NCBI RefSeq assembly: GCF_000241525.1 | Contig: NZ_AHIL01000012.1 | Span: 1 to 64,000 of the forward strand | Reading direction: 5' to 3' | Source of the DNA: Comamonas testosteroni ATCC 11996 | GTDB lineage: Bacteria > Pseudomonadota > Gammaproteobacteria > Burkholderiales > Burkholderiaceae_C | DNA: 64,000 nucleotides | In this document: one piece after another, positions 17,901 through 25,913 of the stretch | Layout of the letters: each line of letters opens with the position of its first letter | Position numbering within the stretch: position 1 is the stretch's first letter | Notes under the pieces: generated by a model | Told to the model about the DNA's origin: nothing | Databases searched by the model: none | What the model saw: only the letters and a program-made list of their open reading frames with translations | Made by a program: the position numbers and the translations under genes

Positions 17901-18191
17901 CACCCCCAGCGTGCCAAAGGTGCGGCTGTCTTTGTGCGTGGCATTCGGGTCGGCTTTGCCCAGTTGCGCAGCGATCAGTTGCAAGAACTTCTGCTCCGCA
18001 TCCTTAGGGTGGTTGGCGCAAAACCTTTGCCACTGCGCGTCTTGCGTCTCTTGCACAAAGCCCAGCGCATCCTCGGGGTACAGGGCCAGTTCGCGGTTGT
18101 ACTTTTCCGGCGAGCCTAGCAACCAACCATTTGCCAGCAACTGGCGAATGATGTCGTCTTGAAAGATGCGTTCGGTGGCTTGGTCGCTCAT
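14907..18191 (-). CDS. hsdR: Type I restriction enzyme, R subunit (endonuclease/translocase)
   Basis: 1094-residue HsdR that cuts DNA after ATP-driven translocation when the site is unmethylated. The N-terminal nuclease domain has the PD-(D/E)xK elements RIDLVLFVNG and ATLELKSEF near residues 160-180. The helicase motor has Walker A HSAGSGKS near 340, DEAHSSQSG near 454 and YFAFTATPK in motif III, then the second RecA-like domain (FQTGFDQPKLCAMYVDKKL) and a helical C terminus for contact with HsdM/HsdS. The ATG at 18191 was chosen over a longer frame because it gives the usual MSDQATERIFQDD start. It is the last gene of the hsdMSR operon, 35 nt after hsdS. Confidence 0.95.
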   Translation of the reverse strand: MSDQATERIFQDDIIRQLLANGWLLGSPEKYNRELALYPEDALGFVQETQDAQWQRFCANHPKDAEQKFLQLIAAQLGKADPNATHKDSRTFGTLGVLRHELRDRNARLSLCQFKPEHDLNPDTLARYAKNRLRVVPELVYSPWASEAHLAETGTKAKAWRIDLVLFVNGLPVATLELKSEFKQAVDRAVRQYKTTRLPVDPVARKPEPLLTFKRGALVHFAVSQYEVHMATKLEGEGTYFLPFNKGTADGGAGNDVPQDINRYATDYLWNEVLLPDNLLNILARFVHLQIEDKEDWEGRKYKKESLIFPRYHQWDVVGKLLAAARSEGPGQKYLIQHSAGSGKSNSIAWVAHQLSSLYKHDGKKQFDSVIVVTDRTVLDAQLQDTIYQFEHTDGVVGRINNKEGDGSKSEKLAAALESAQPIIIVTIQTFPFVLKAIENSVSLKERCYAIIADEAHSSQSGSTARQLKEVLMKEAGEAGDETAELDSDDIIAATVASRRASGNLSYFAFTATPKAKTLELFGRVPRPDEVPSATNKPAAFHVYSMRQAIEEGFILDVLKNYTNYKVAYKLALKVQDADAEVESKRAKVKLNQWVRLHDHNIAQKVMVIVEHFKDNVMGLLGGQAKAMVVTSSRKEAVRYKQCFDKYITDKGYQKIHAMVAFSGEVEFTDKDPAAAGQIGEKFTETNMNPNLKGRDMRKAFDSDDYQVMIVANKFQTGFDQPKLCAMYVDKKLVGVECVQTLSRLNRTYPNKAETGTYVLDFFNESDEILEAFQPYYQTAELLDVSDPNLIFALQDKLRAGSIFTWQEVEQFCAAFYVKNKSNAAIANICKPAVQRWQLRYKSAVEAFKIAKEMFDRTQKTGDAVLIANAEKSLKECQKEKDALEIFKKDLGTFVRFYEFMSQIVDYDDTDLEKLSLYARNLRPMLRETLLEEDDIDLGNVVLSHYRVAKIRQQDLVLKENSADYKLEPGEGLGTAKPQDKKEEFLSQIIHRLNEVFVTDQLTDKDMVNYVYTIRDKVGENAKVMKQIENNSPEQAMLGDFSKAIDDAIMDSSEAHQNQMMQLLADPDKAANFARVVFDLLVQGSTPNFHRYEK

Positions 18192-18226
18192 AGTCAAGGA
18201 AGGTTTGGCTTTGTGGGTGAAGGCAG

Positions 18227-19555
18227 TCAGGCGGCGGCTTGCCAATCGCGCACGTCGATCTTGCCGGTGACGGCGGCGGAGATCAGGGCTGTGCGGCGTT
18301 CGTGAATGAGGGCCAAGCTAGATTCAACTTGGCTAATAAGAACATCTATCTTTGAGGTTCGTTCTTTTACGTAGGCGATGATTGCGGAACGTTCCTCAGC
18401 TGGAGGTAGAGGAATTTCAAAACCGTTAATGTTTTCAACAGTTAACTGGTTAATCATAGAGGTTAGGAAAGAGCCAGACTGGTATTCAAAAAGCTGAGAA
18501 TTAAGAACCCAGAAAATATAGGGATTAACCTCTGATCTGAAAACCATCATAAATGCACCGTAAGCCAAACCAGCTGCATTTTCTTCAATCAATGCATTCT
18601 TACCAATTAACGCTCTGCTGCCGTTTCTTGAGCAGATCAGTATGTCGTTTAAACGGGTGATGATTCTTTCATGAATATACTTGTTCACATAAACATTGTC
18701 GCCAAAGGCGATTTTCATGTTCTGAACATTTGATGACCTTAAAACCAATGTTCCCTCGCCCTCATCAACAATGTCCTCAGGGGAGTAGGTCAAGCCGTTT
18801 CTGGCTTCACCTAAAAATCTGAGCTTTTTCATTTCCCAATGCGCAGGCACCTCACCCAGCCACTCCACGCCGGAGTCTTTCATTGGGGCGTTGGGGTTGA
18901 GGCCTTTGGTGACTGCGTGGCTGATGACGGCTTGGCGCTTTTCCTTGAGTAACTCAATCAGCCGCTGCTGCTTCTCGATCAAGGCATCAATCTTCGCCGT
19001 TTCGTGGTCGAGGAAAGCGGCGATGGACAACTGTTCTTCTACATTTGGAATCGGACAACCTATATCGCCCAATAACTCTAAATTTAGGCCATCTCGAAGG
19101 TCGCCTCCGGCCATGTTTCTGATGTTCTGGTAGTTTGAGTACAACCACCAGAATAAATAACGTGAACTCTGTAAGTTTTGAGGAACGATGGCAGCCATAG
19201 ACTGATTGCATGTAGCATCTATTGCAAGCTGCGCAATCATTCCTTTCGTTTTTCCCTGCCCCGCAAGCGCCATCACCAGTGCATTTTTAGGAATCCATTT
19301 CGCACTGCTGTTTTTGTAGGCAGCTTCTGTAATGTAGGTTGATACTTCCGAAATTAGGCCTTGATTTACTTCGCCAGAATTAATCCAAGGCACTACCCCA
19401 TTTTCCCAATACTCCTCAATAGCCTTGGATGGCGTACCTCCGGCATATAGTTTTGCAATCCAGCGAAGATGTACAGAATTCCAGTGCTTTGGTGTTCTTT
19501 CTGCCCATTGGAGTTTTGATTTTTCGTACTCCGGATAAGCCTTGTACCGACTCAC
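18227..19555 (-). CDS. hsdS: Type I restriction-modification specificity subunit
   Basis: 442-residue specificity subunit with two target-recognition domains (about 20-165 and 230-385), each followed by a conserved helix ([31 protein letters not shown] spacer near 185, and [20 protein letters not shown] near 395). The two halves set the two parts of a split recognition site, which cannot be read from the sequence. The recognition domains are clearly richer in A+T than hsdM and hsdR, as expected of exchanged segments. Its ATG overlaps the hsdM stop by four bases, which suggests coupled translation. Confidence 0.94.
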   Translation of the reverse strand: MSRYKAYPEYEKSKLQWAERTPKHWNSVHLRWIAKLYAGGTPSKAIEEYWENGVVPWINSGEVNQGLISEVSTYITEAAYKNSSAKWIPKNALVMALAGQGKTKGMIAQLAIDATCNQSMAAIVPQNLQSSRYLFWWLYSNYQNIRNMAGGDLRDGLNLELLGDIGCPIPNVEEQLSIAAFLDHETAKIDALIEKQQRLIELLKEKRQAVISHAVTKGLNPNAPMKDSGVEWLGEVPAHWEMKKLRFLGEARNGLTYSPEDIVDEGEGTLVLRSSNVQNMKIAFGDNVYVNKYIHERIITRLNDILICSRNGSRALIGKNALIEENAAGLAYGAFMMVFRSEVNPYIFWVLNSQLFEYQSGSFLTSMINQLTVENINGFEIPLPPAEERSAIIAYVKERTSKIDVLISQVESSLALIHERRTALISAAVTGKIDVRDWQAAA

Positions 19556-21876
19556 GAATGCACCTCACGCAGCAGCGCCATGATTTCTGTACTCACGGCA
19601 TCCAGATCGGCGTCAATTTCTTCCAGTGGCCGTGGCGGCTGGTACTGGTAGAAGTGGCGGTTGAAGGGAATTTCATAGCCGACGATGCCGATCTCGCCAT
19701 CCTTGGCGTCGCGCTTGCTGGCGTCTATCCACGCATCGGGCACATGGGGCTGCACTTCGGCAATGAAGTAGGCTTCGTTGACTTCATTCACCGTGCGGTT
19801 GGGGTCCAGGGCCACGTTTTCAAAATCGCGAAGTTCACCATCGGCTTGGTATTCGATGACTTCTTTCTTCACCTCGAACAAACCGTAGAGGGGATTGGCT
19901 TTGCCTTTGTGAACCTTCTTGACCACTTTTTCGGCGGCAGGGTTCTTCCAGCTCACGGCATCGGCGATCTGCTTTTTCTCTTTCGCGCCCAGCGTGATAC
20001 CTGCTTTTTTGCTGGCGGCCTTGATGGCTTCGTCATAGGCATTGAAGTCGTCGTGCTGGGCGCTGCCGATTGCGCTTTGCAGGGCGCGGGCCTTGAGCAA
20101 CACGGCCTTTTGTGCCAGCCAGGTGCGGGCATCGAGCAGATCTTTGATCTGCTTTTCCTTGAGGTCGGCAAAGTCGCGCTTGAGGTGGGCGCGTATTTCT
20201 TCGGCGTAGTCGTCCAACTGGCCGTAGAGGTCACAGTCGGCAGCGTCTTGCCAGTAGGGCTGGCCGTACTCGGCGTAGACCCACTGCATGGCCGCATTCA
20301 GGTTGCCTGACTCAAAGCGCAGGCTGGCGATGCGTTCATCGCTGAACTGCCACGACAGGCGCAGGGGCCGCTCAATGGTGATGCGGCGGTAGCCAAACTC
20401 GTGCGTAGCAAAAATTTTGCTGGCAAAGGTTTTGACGGCTTCGGGCTTGGGGTTGGTAGCTTGGCGGCCCCGGTTGCTTTTGGCTTCCGCCGGTTTGTTG
20501 AGCGCCTGCGCATCGACCACCGCAAATTGGCCGAAGCAACGGGTGATGGTGGCAATGTCGGCCTCGTCCATCACATTGCGCTTGCTGCCCAGCGATTTGC
20601 GCATCTTGCCGCAGAGGTTGGTGCCATTGATGAGCTGCACCTTGCCTTTGCGCTCGGCAGGCTTTTTGTTCGACAGCACCCACACATAGGTGGCAATGCC
20701 GGTGTTGTAGAACATGTCGGTGGGCAAGGAGACGATGGCTTCGAGCAGATCGCTTTCCAGAATATGGCGGCGGATTTCGGATTCGCCTGAGCCTGCGCCA
20801 CCAGTGAACAGCGGCGAGCCATTGAGGATGATGCCGATGCGCGAGCCACCATCCTTCACATCGCGCAGTTTGCTGATGAGATGCAGCAAAAACAGCAGCG
20901 AGCCATCGGACACCCGCGGCAGGCCGGGGCCAAAGCGGCCGTCAAAGCCTTTGAGGGTGTGTTCGTCGGTAATGTCGCCTTCGATCTTTTTCCAGTCCAC
21001 GCCAAAGGGGGGGTTGGAGAGCATGTAGTCAAACTTGCTGGCGTAGAGGTGGTCGTTGGACAGCGTGTTACCGAGCTTGATGTTGCTGACATCCTGTCCC
21101 TTGATGAGCATGTCGGCCTTGCAGATGGCGTAGCTCTCGGGGTTGAGTTCCTGACCAAACGCGCGCATTACGGCCTGGGGGTTCAGCTCGTGCACATATT
21201 CCATGCCCGCCGAGAGAAAGCCGCCCGTGCCCGCTGTGGGGTCGTAAATGGTGCGGATGATGCCAGGCTTGGTGAGGGCTTCATCGTCTTCCATGAACAC
21301 CAGCGAGGTGGTGAGGCGCACGATGTCACGCGGGGTGAAGTGCTCGCCCGCCGTCTCGTTGGAGCTTTCGGCAAACTTGCGGATCAGTTCTTCAAACACC
21401 AACCCCATGTCGTGGTTGGAGACGACCTTGGGGTGCAGGTTCATGGTGCGGACTTTTTGCACGACCTTGTAGAGCAGGTTGGCATCGTTGAGCAGGCCAA
21501 TGAATTCGGCAAACTTGAAGTGGTCAAAAATCTCGCGGGCGTCTTTGGAGAAACACTGGATGTAGCGCTCCAGATTGGCCTTGATGCCCGACTCGCCCAG
21601 GGTGCTGAGGTCCATGGGCGAGGTATTGAAGAAAGACAGACCGCCGGTGGCGCGCAGAATCAGCTTTTCTCTGGCCTCTTCGGCAATGGCCATTTTTTCG
21701 ACCTTGGCGGCTTCGGTCAGCACAGCGGGCTTGCTGCCCTCCAGCACACATTCCAGACGGCGCAGCAGCGCAAAAGGCAGGATGACGCGGCCATATTGGC
21801 TCTGCTTGAAGTCGCCGCGCAGCAGGTCGGCCAGCGCCCATAGGTCGGCGGCGAGGTTGTTGGTTTCTTGGGTCAT
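19552..21876 (-). CDS. hsdM: Type I restriction-modification methyltransferase subunit
   Basis: 774-residue N6-adenine methyltransferase. The helical N-terminal domain ([31 protein letters not shown]) is followed by the SAM-binding motif DPTAGTGGF near residue 217 and the catalytic NPPF near 290. It protects host DNA and forms the M2S core with HsdS. It is about 250 residues longer than EcoKI HsdM; the extra C-terminal part (from about 520) is rich in lysine and helices and occurs in a subgroup of such enzymes. First gene of the operon; no clear Shine-Dalgarno precedes its ATG. Confidence 0.95.
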   Translation of the reverse strand: MTQETNNLAADLWALADLLRGDFKQSQYGRVILPFALLRRLECVLEGSKPAVLTEAAKVEKMAIAEEAREKLILRATGGLSFFNTSPMDLSTLGESGIKANLERYIQCFSKDAREIFDHFKFAEFIGLLNDANLLYKVVQKVRTMNLHPKVVSNHDMGLVFEELIRKFAESSNETAGEHFTPRDIVRLTTSLVFMEDDEALTKPGIIRTIYDPTAGTGGFLSAGMEYVHELNPQAVMRAFGQELNPESYAICKADMLIKGQDVSNIKLGNTLSNDHLYASKFDYMLSNPPFGVDWKKIEGDITDEHTLKGFDGRFGPGLPRVSDGSLLFLLHLISKLRDVKDGGSRIGIILNGSPLFTGGAGSGESEIRRHILESDLLEAIVSLPTDMFYNTGIATYVWVLSNKKPAERKGKVQLINGTNLCGKMRKSLGSKRNVMDEADIATITRCFGQFAVVDAQALNKPAEAKSNRGRQATNPKPEAVKTFASKIFATHEFGYRRITIERPLRLSWQFSDERIASLRFESGNLNAAMQWVYAEYGQPYWQDAADCDLYGQLDDYAEEIRAHLKRDFADLKEKQIKDLLDARTWLAQKAVLLKARALQSAIGSAQHDDFNAYDEAIKAASKKAGITLGAKEKKQIADAVSWKNPAAEKVVKKVHKGKANPLYGLFEVKKEVIEYQADGELRDFENVALDPNRTVNEVNEAYFIAEVQPHVPDAWIDASKRDAKDGEIGIVGYEIPFNRHFYQYQPPRPLEEIDADLDAVSTEIMALLREVHS

Positions 21877-21982
21877 GTGTTACGAACGAGGGCTTGGGGT
21901 TTCAACCCTACGAGGGCGAGTATTGCACGGGCTTAGGGGTTGATTTCCGAACCGAGGCACAGGCGCTGGCCTACAAAAAACA

Positions 21983-22108
21983 AAGCCCGAACTGTTGCCA
22001 GATGCCGGACTCAAAAATCTGTGGGCGGAAATCTGCATTGCCGTCCGAACCGATCACCCAATGCGGGATCTGTATGAATCGCACCTGGCTGTGCGCAGCG
22101 GCAGATAG
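21983..22108 (+). pseudogene. Remnant of an unknown gene near the recombinase debris
   Basis: A frame ending at the TAG at 22106-22108 reads KPELLPDAGLKNLWAEICIAV and then HPMRDLYESHLAV, protein-like but without a start. I recall AGLKNLWDEIC-like sequence in small proteins near integrases but cannot name the family. It is one of several fragments that fill the 808-bp stretch without intact gene between hsdM and the integrase. Confidence 0.35.
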
Positions 22109-22206
22109 TTCACCGCTCGTTCCGCTACGAAGCATCGTCAGCCTGGCAGATTAGCTCCGATGACATGCAACAGCGGCAGGAATACCATGGCGGCGGCTTT
22201 AAATGC

Positions 22207-22374
22207 CGAACGCACTCTATGCGCCGGACATAGGCAACTTTGATCTACCGTAGAACCAAGAACCTTCGTGCAGTGCAAATTTTGCTCGGACCTACCAAGT
22301 TGGAAAGCACGGTTCGCTACCTGGGTATAGAGGTAGAGGATGTTCTTGAGATTTCAGAGCAAACAGAACTTTAG
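22207..22374 (+). pseudogene. C-terminal remnant of a second tyrosine recombinase
   Basis: The frame reads RTHSMRRT, a TAG stop (22231-22233), then ATLIYRRTKNLRAVQILLG and on to the natural end VRYLGIEVEDVLEISEQTEL. This is the last part of a phage-type integrase: THSMRRTKATLIYR with the lysine codon turned into TAG, the conserved GH turned into GP in LLGPTKLESTVRYLG, and the catalytic tyrosine (VRYLG) kept. Upstream sequence is too decayed to follow. It is on the opposite strand to the working integrase and belongs to a different subfamily. Confidence 0.8.
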
Positions 22375-22572
22375 CGAGAATTCCGGCAGCGGGGCCTGGC
22401 CTTCGACTGCCTGCTTCACGGCGCATAGGTGACGTTCATCACAACGGTGCGACTGGCTGTAATCGCTGCACATCAGACATCCGGTAGATGGCTCGAGCGA
22501 CAGCAATGGGGGGCGGATTGCGACATTGAGCCACACTACCGATAAGTTCTGCGTGGTTTGGGGTGGGATTGA

Positions 22573-22644
22573 ATGCAGACCACTGGTGGGTTTGGGATGC
22601 GAACCAGTGGAGGTTTTGTTGTGCAAACGTCTGGTGGATATGCT
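22573..22644 (+). repeat. Three tandem 24-bp repeats coding for an 8-residue unit
   Basis: Units at 22573-22596, 22597-22620 and 22621-22644 translate as MQTTGGFG, MRTSGGFV and VQTSGGYA in the same frame, followed by a partial ANTQ. DNA units differ mostly at silent or conservative positions, which suggests a once-coding segment. The frame runs on into antisense of the integrase and is not a convincing gene. It lies just downstream of the integrase stop. Confidence 0.6.
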
Positions 22645-22684
22645 GCTAATACTCAACCAAGCTCTGTTCAGTTCCAGAGTTTAA

Positions 22685-23740
22685 TCAATCGAGCAAGTTT
22701 GATTCACTTCTCTTGTCCAGCTTCGCTACCAAATCTTCTGCCCTTAAGTGGGTATAGCGCTTCAGCATCTGCATAGACTTGTGCCCGCTGATGGCAGACA
22801 CCTCTTGATCGCTGAAACCTTGCTCAACTAGGCGACTTACAGCCTCATGGCGGAGATCGTGAAAGTGAAGGTCATGAAATCCTTCGCTTATCAAAATTTG
22901 GCGCCAAACGCGATCGTACTGCCATGGTCTTCTCTGCCCATCCCTGCCAGGCTCTCCGAAAAATATAAGGCGTGTATCGCCAGGACGAACAGGATTAGAA
23001 ATAGCCTCTTGCATCACTTCGGTAGCCCGCCGGCTGAGAGGAACGGTTCGTGGCTCACCATTTTTAGTGTCAAGCAGTCTGACGATACGGCGCTCCATGT
23101 CCACGTGCTCTAGCTTTAATGACGTTATTTCGGATCGGCGCATTCCGGTCTCAATAGCCAACTCCACAATCCACTTCAACATGGGATTGCTATGTGCTGC
23201 CACTGCGGCAAACAATCGAGCTTCTTCACCAGCATCCAAACGCCGGTCGCGGGCAGCACCAGGAGTAGGCTTCCTAATCAAGCGCACCGGGTTGTAGACG
23301 AGCCCTACGCCCCATTCACGCATAGCCACAGCGTACAGATGGCCTAACAGCGCTAAGTCAAGCCGAACTGTGTTGGCAGCCTTGCCATCAGCCAAACGCT
23401 GATCACGGAATTTAGCCACCAGCTCGGGCGTCACTGCACTCATGGAGTACGCCCCAAAGAACTTCGTCAAGGCAGCAAGATGCGACCGCTCACCGAGCTG
23501 GGTGTAATGCTTTTTGGTGGGAGTGACTTCAACCGCATAGCGCTCCAGAGCCTGGACCAACGTCATGCGATCGGCGGACTGTCTACGAATGTACAAGCCG
23601 CGCACCATTTCATCCTCAGTCGTGCGAGCCCAATCATCGGCATCTCGCTTGACGCGGAAAGTCTTGATGGCGGTGGGAAAGCCGCGCTTGCGGATGATGG
23701 CCTTCCAGGTGCCAGAGGGGGTTTTGATGATGCTTGCCAT
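22685..23740 (-). CDS. Tyrosine integrase of the island
   Basis: 351-residue site-specific recombinase. Catalytic residues are R201 (ETGMRRSEI), H294 and R297 (HDLRH), H320 (GHKS) and Y329 (KRYTH). The N-terminal part (about 1-150) holds the arm-binding and SAM-like core-binding domains. The ATG at 23740 gives a typical MASIIKTPSGTWKAIIRKRG start; a TTG at 23758 would add six residues and overlap an arm-type site. The gene lies about 105 bp from the intact tRNA and is transcribed away from it, the standard arrangement for tRNA-targeting islands. It appears intact, so excision may still be possible. Confidence 0.95.
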   Translation of the reverse strand: MASIIKTPSGTWKAIIRKRGFPTAIKTFRVKRDADDWARTTEDEMVRGLYIRRQSADRMTLVQALERYAVEVTPTKKHYTQLGERSHLAALTKFFGAYSMSAVTPELVAKFRDQRLADGKAANTVRLDLALLGHLYAVAMREWGVGLVYNPVRLIRKPTPGAARDRRLDAGEEARLFAAVAAHSNPMLKWIVELAIETGMRRSEITSLKLEHVDMERRIVRLLDTKNGEPRTVPLSRRATEVMQEAISNPVRPGDTRLIFFGEPGRDGQRRPWQYDRVWRQILISEGFHDLHFHDLRHEAVSRLVEQGFSDQEVSAISGHKSMQMLKRYTHLRAEDLVAKLDKRSESNLLD

Positions 23741-23757
23741 GAGGTGCCTTCGGTTCA

Positions 23758-23767
23758 ATGTACCGAA
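23758..23767 (+). promoter_or_regulatory. Fifth copy of the integrase arm-like motif
   Basis: ATGTACCGAA lies between the integrase start and the tRNA-side attachment site and matches the four copies at the far end of the island at 9 of 10 bases. With CCTTCGGTT just before it, it forms a TTCGGT...ACCGAA inverted repeat at the integrase promoter, so the protein might also repress its own gene (inference). Confidence 0.5.
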
Positions 23768-23845
23768 ACTGTTACCTCAGGGGCTATGGTGAATAGCCTT
23801 CGCTACAACAGTGCAAGCCTAATCTGTTGTTTCCATTAGAAAAAA

Positions 23846-23891
23846 TGGTAGGGCGTGGCGGACTTGAACCGACGACCAAAGGATTATGAGT
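23846..23891 (-). repeat. tRNA-side attachment site (46 bp)
   Basis: This is the 3' part of the intact CAU tRNA, identical to 11721-11766 over 46 bp including the encoded CCA. The crossover took place somewhere within it; because both copies are identical, the exact point cannot be told. Confidence 0.95.
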
Positions 23892-23922
23892 CCTCTGCTC
23901 TAACCAACTGAGCTAACGCCCC
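23846..23922 (-). tRNA. tRNA with CAU anticodon (tRNA-Ile2 or elongator tRNA-Met); island integration site
   Basis: Complete 77-nt tRNA with encoded CCA on the minus strand: D arm GCTC, anticodon stem GAGGA/TCCTT with loop CTCATAA, T loop TTCAAGT. The region TTTGGTCG...GGTTCAAGTCC resembles E. coli Ile2 (lysidine-modified) more than elongator Met, so Ile2 is preferred but not proven. Two irregular pairs stand out: G1-U72 and a U50-C64 mismatch in the T stem, both present in the two att copies. Confidence 0.9.
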
Positions 23923-23974
23923 AACACTGACAACAGCCGTGGCTGCCACCAGAAAAACTTCGCCATTGTAGGGC

Positions 23975-24982
23975 CTAACGCTTGTGGCTCAGAGCATTGC
24001 TCACCAGTTTGGATGTGATATCGACAATCTGGATCATCTTGTCGTAGTGCATGCGCGTGGGGCCGATGACCCCCAAGGTACCGACCACCTTGCCGTCGAG
24101 TTCATAGGGAGCACTCACTACGGACAGATCTTCAAACGGTACGGTCTGGCTCTCGCCGCCGATATAGATGCGCACGCCATCGGCCTGATTGGAGAAGTCC
24201 AGCAACCTGAGGATTTGCGTTTTCTGCTCGAACAGGTCAAAAGCACGGCGCAGATTGCCCATGTCGCTGGAAAAATCGCTCACGGACAGCAGATTGCGCT
24301 CGCCGGCGATCACCACATCCTCGCGATCATGGTTGCTCATGACCTCAGTGCCTACATTCACCGCCGCCTGCATGAGGCTGGCAACCTGACCCCGCAATTG
24401 CTCCACCTCGGTTTGCAGCCGCGAGCGCACCTCCTCCATTGTCAAACCGGCGTAATGGTGATTGAGGAAATTCGAGGCTTCTATCAGTTGCGAGGACTCG
24501 TAATCCACATCCGTGAAGATCACACGGTTTTGCACATCGCCTTCGGGCGAGACGATGATGACCAGAAAGCGCCGCTCCGACAGGCGCACGAACTCGATAT
24601 GCTTGAAGACGGAGCTGCGACGCGGCACCATGACCACACCCACGAACTGGGAGAGGTTGGATAGCAGATTGGCCGCATTGGCAATCACCTTCTGCGGCTG
24701 TTCAGGCATCAGGCCGGGCGTTACAAGATCGCTGCGATCCACTGTCAGCATGGTGTCGACAAACAGGCGGTATCCCCTGGCTGTCGGCACGCGGCCTGCC
24801 GATGTGTGAGGGCTGATGATCAGACCCATCTCTTCCAGGTCGGCCATCACATTGCGTATGGTGGCAGGCGACAATTCAAGCCCGGATGCACGTGAAAGAG
24901 TGCGCGAGCCGACTGGTTGACCGTCAGCGATGTAACGCTCGATCAGCGCTTTGAGCAATAACTTGGCACGTTCGTCGAGCAT
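23975..24982 (-). CDS. hrcA: Heat-inducible transcription repressor HrcA
   Basis: 335-residue repressor of class I heat-shock genes; it binds CIRCE elements and responds to GroE. It has an N-terminal winged helix ([22 protein letters not shown], then [19 protein letters not shown]) and the HrcA body with [20 protein letters not shown] at the end. No CIRCE repeat is seen beside the gene itself. TAAAAT lies exactly 6 nt before the ATG and there is no Shine-Dalgarno, so the mRNA may be leaderless. It diverges from nadK across only 29 bp. Confidence 0.96.
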   Translation of the reverse strand: MLDERAKLLLKALIERYIADGQPVGSRTLSRASGLELSPATIRNVMADLEEMGLIISPHTSAGRVPTARGYRLFVDTMLTVDRSDLVTPGLMPEQPQKVIANAANLLSNLSQFVGVVMVPRRSSVFKHIEFVRLSERRFLVIIVSPEGDVQNRVIFTDVDYESSQLIEASNFLNHHYAGLTMEEVRSRLQTEVEQLRGQVASLMQAAVNVGTEVMSNHDREDVVIAGERNLLSVSDFSSDMGNLRRAFDLFEQKTQILRLLDFSNQADGVRIYIGGESQTVPFEDLSVVSAPYELDGKVVGTLGVIGPTRMHYDKMIQIVDITSKLVSNALSHKR

Positions 24983-25011
24983 GATTTCATTTTAATGATG
25001 TAATTTCCCAG

Positions 25012-25911
25012 ATGACATCCACGTTCCACCATATTGCCCTGATCGGCAAGTACCACACACCCGCAGCAGGCGTTCCGTCCGATGCAGCCAGCGAAGCGCT
25101 GCAACGGATTGCCGGTTACGTGCGCAGCCTGGGTTGTGAGGTGATTCTGGATACCCAGTCCGCCATCTACGCGGGCCTGCCCGATTACCCGAGCATGGAC
25201 GTGGACGGCCTGGGAAGGCATTGCGACCTCGGCCTGGTGGTGGGCGGCGACGGCACCATGCTGGGCGTGTGCCGCCATCTGGCGCGCTATGGCACGCCGC
25301 TGGTCGGCATCAACCAGGGGCGCCTGGGTTTTGTCACCGATATCGCCCTGGATGAATTCGAAGCCTCCATCACGCCCATACTGCAGGGCGAGTACGAGGA
25401 AGACGAACGCACCCTGATGAATGCTCGCGTCATGCGCGACGGCCAGTGCGTGTTTGAAGCCCAGGCCATGAATGATGTGGTGGTCAACCGTGGCTCGACC
25501 TCGGGCATGGTGGAGCTGCGCATTGAGGTCGGCGGCAGCTTTGTCTCCAACCAGCGCGCGGACGGCTTGATCGTAGCCACCCCCACGGGCTCCACCGCCT
25601 ATGCGCTATCGGCCGGCGGCCCCATGCTGCACCCTTCGATTCCGGCCTGGGTGATGGTGCCCATAGCGCCGCACAACCTCTCCAATCGCCCCATCGTGCT
25701 CTCCGACGCCCAGGAAGTGACTATCGAGGTGGTGGGCGGCCGAGGCGACGCCAGCGCGAACTTTGACATGCAGTCACTGAAATCGCTGCAGCATGGCGAC
25801 CGCATCCTGGTGACGCGCGCCGATCACAGCGTGCACTTTCTGCACCCCAAGGGCTGGAATTACTTCGACACCCTGCGCAAAAAGCTGGGCTGGAACGAGG
25901 GAGGCGTCTGA
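25012..25911 (+). CDS. nadK: NAD kinase
   Basis: 299-residue cytoplasmic enzyme that phosphorylates NAD to NADP. Signatures are GGDGTMLG near residue 78, [19 protein letters not shown] near 158 and the glycine-rich [16 protein letters not shown] segment. It is the first gene of a run with recN and rapZ, and hrcA diverges from its start. No Shine-Dalgarno is clear; TTTAAT at 24991-24996 is a possible -10. Confidence 0.97.
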   Translation: MTSTFHHIALIGKYHTPAAGVPSDAASEALQRIAGYVRSLGCEVILDTQSAIYAGLPDYPSMDVDGLGRHCDLGLVVGGDGTMLGVCRHLARYGTPLVGINQGRLGFVTDIALDEFEASITPILQGEYEEDERTLMNARVMRDGQCVFEAQAMNDVVVNRGSTSGMVELRIEVGGSFVSNQRADGLIVATPTGSTAYALSAGGPMLHPSIPAWVMVPIAPHNLSNRPIVLSDAQEVTIEVVGGRGDASANFDMQSLKSLQHGDRILVTRADHSVHFLHPKGWNYFDTLRKKLGWNEGGV

Positions 25912-25913
25912 CC

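Larger units (their letters stand above)
11721..23891. mobile_element. 12.1-kb genomic island integrated in a CAU tRNA gene; apparently a captured plasmid
   Basis: The island is bounded by 46-bp identical direct repeats (11721-11766 and 23846-23891) that equal the 3' part of the tRNA at 23846-23922. The integrase gene lies next to the intact tRNA. Inside are, left to right: integrase arm-like sites, an origin-like repeat region, a small DNA-binding-like gene, a TrfA-type initiator gene, a type I restriction-modification operon, recombinase debris and the integrase gene. No conjugation, partition or toxin-antitoxin genes were recognised. Parts of it, especially 11.8-14.9 kb and the recognition domains of hsdS, are visibly richer in A+T than the chromosome around them. 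Boundaries are firm; the plasmid origin is inferred from trfA plus iterons. Confidence 0.93.

Noticed and set aside
24983-25011. CIRCE element at hrcA
   Set aside because: The 29-bp gap between hrcA and nadK has no TTAGCACTC-N9-GAGTGCTAA or similar inverted repeat.
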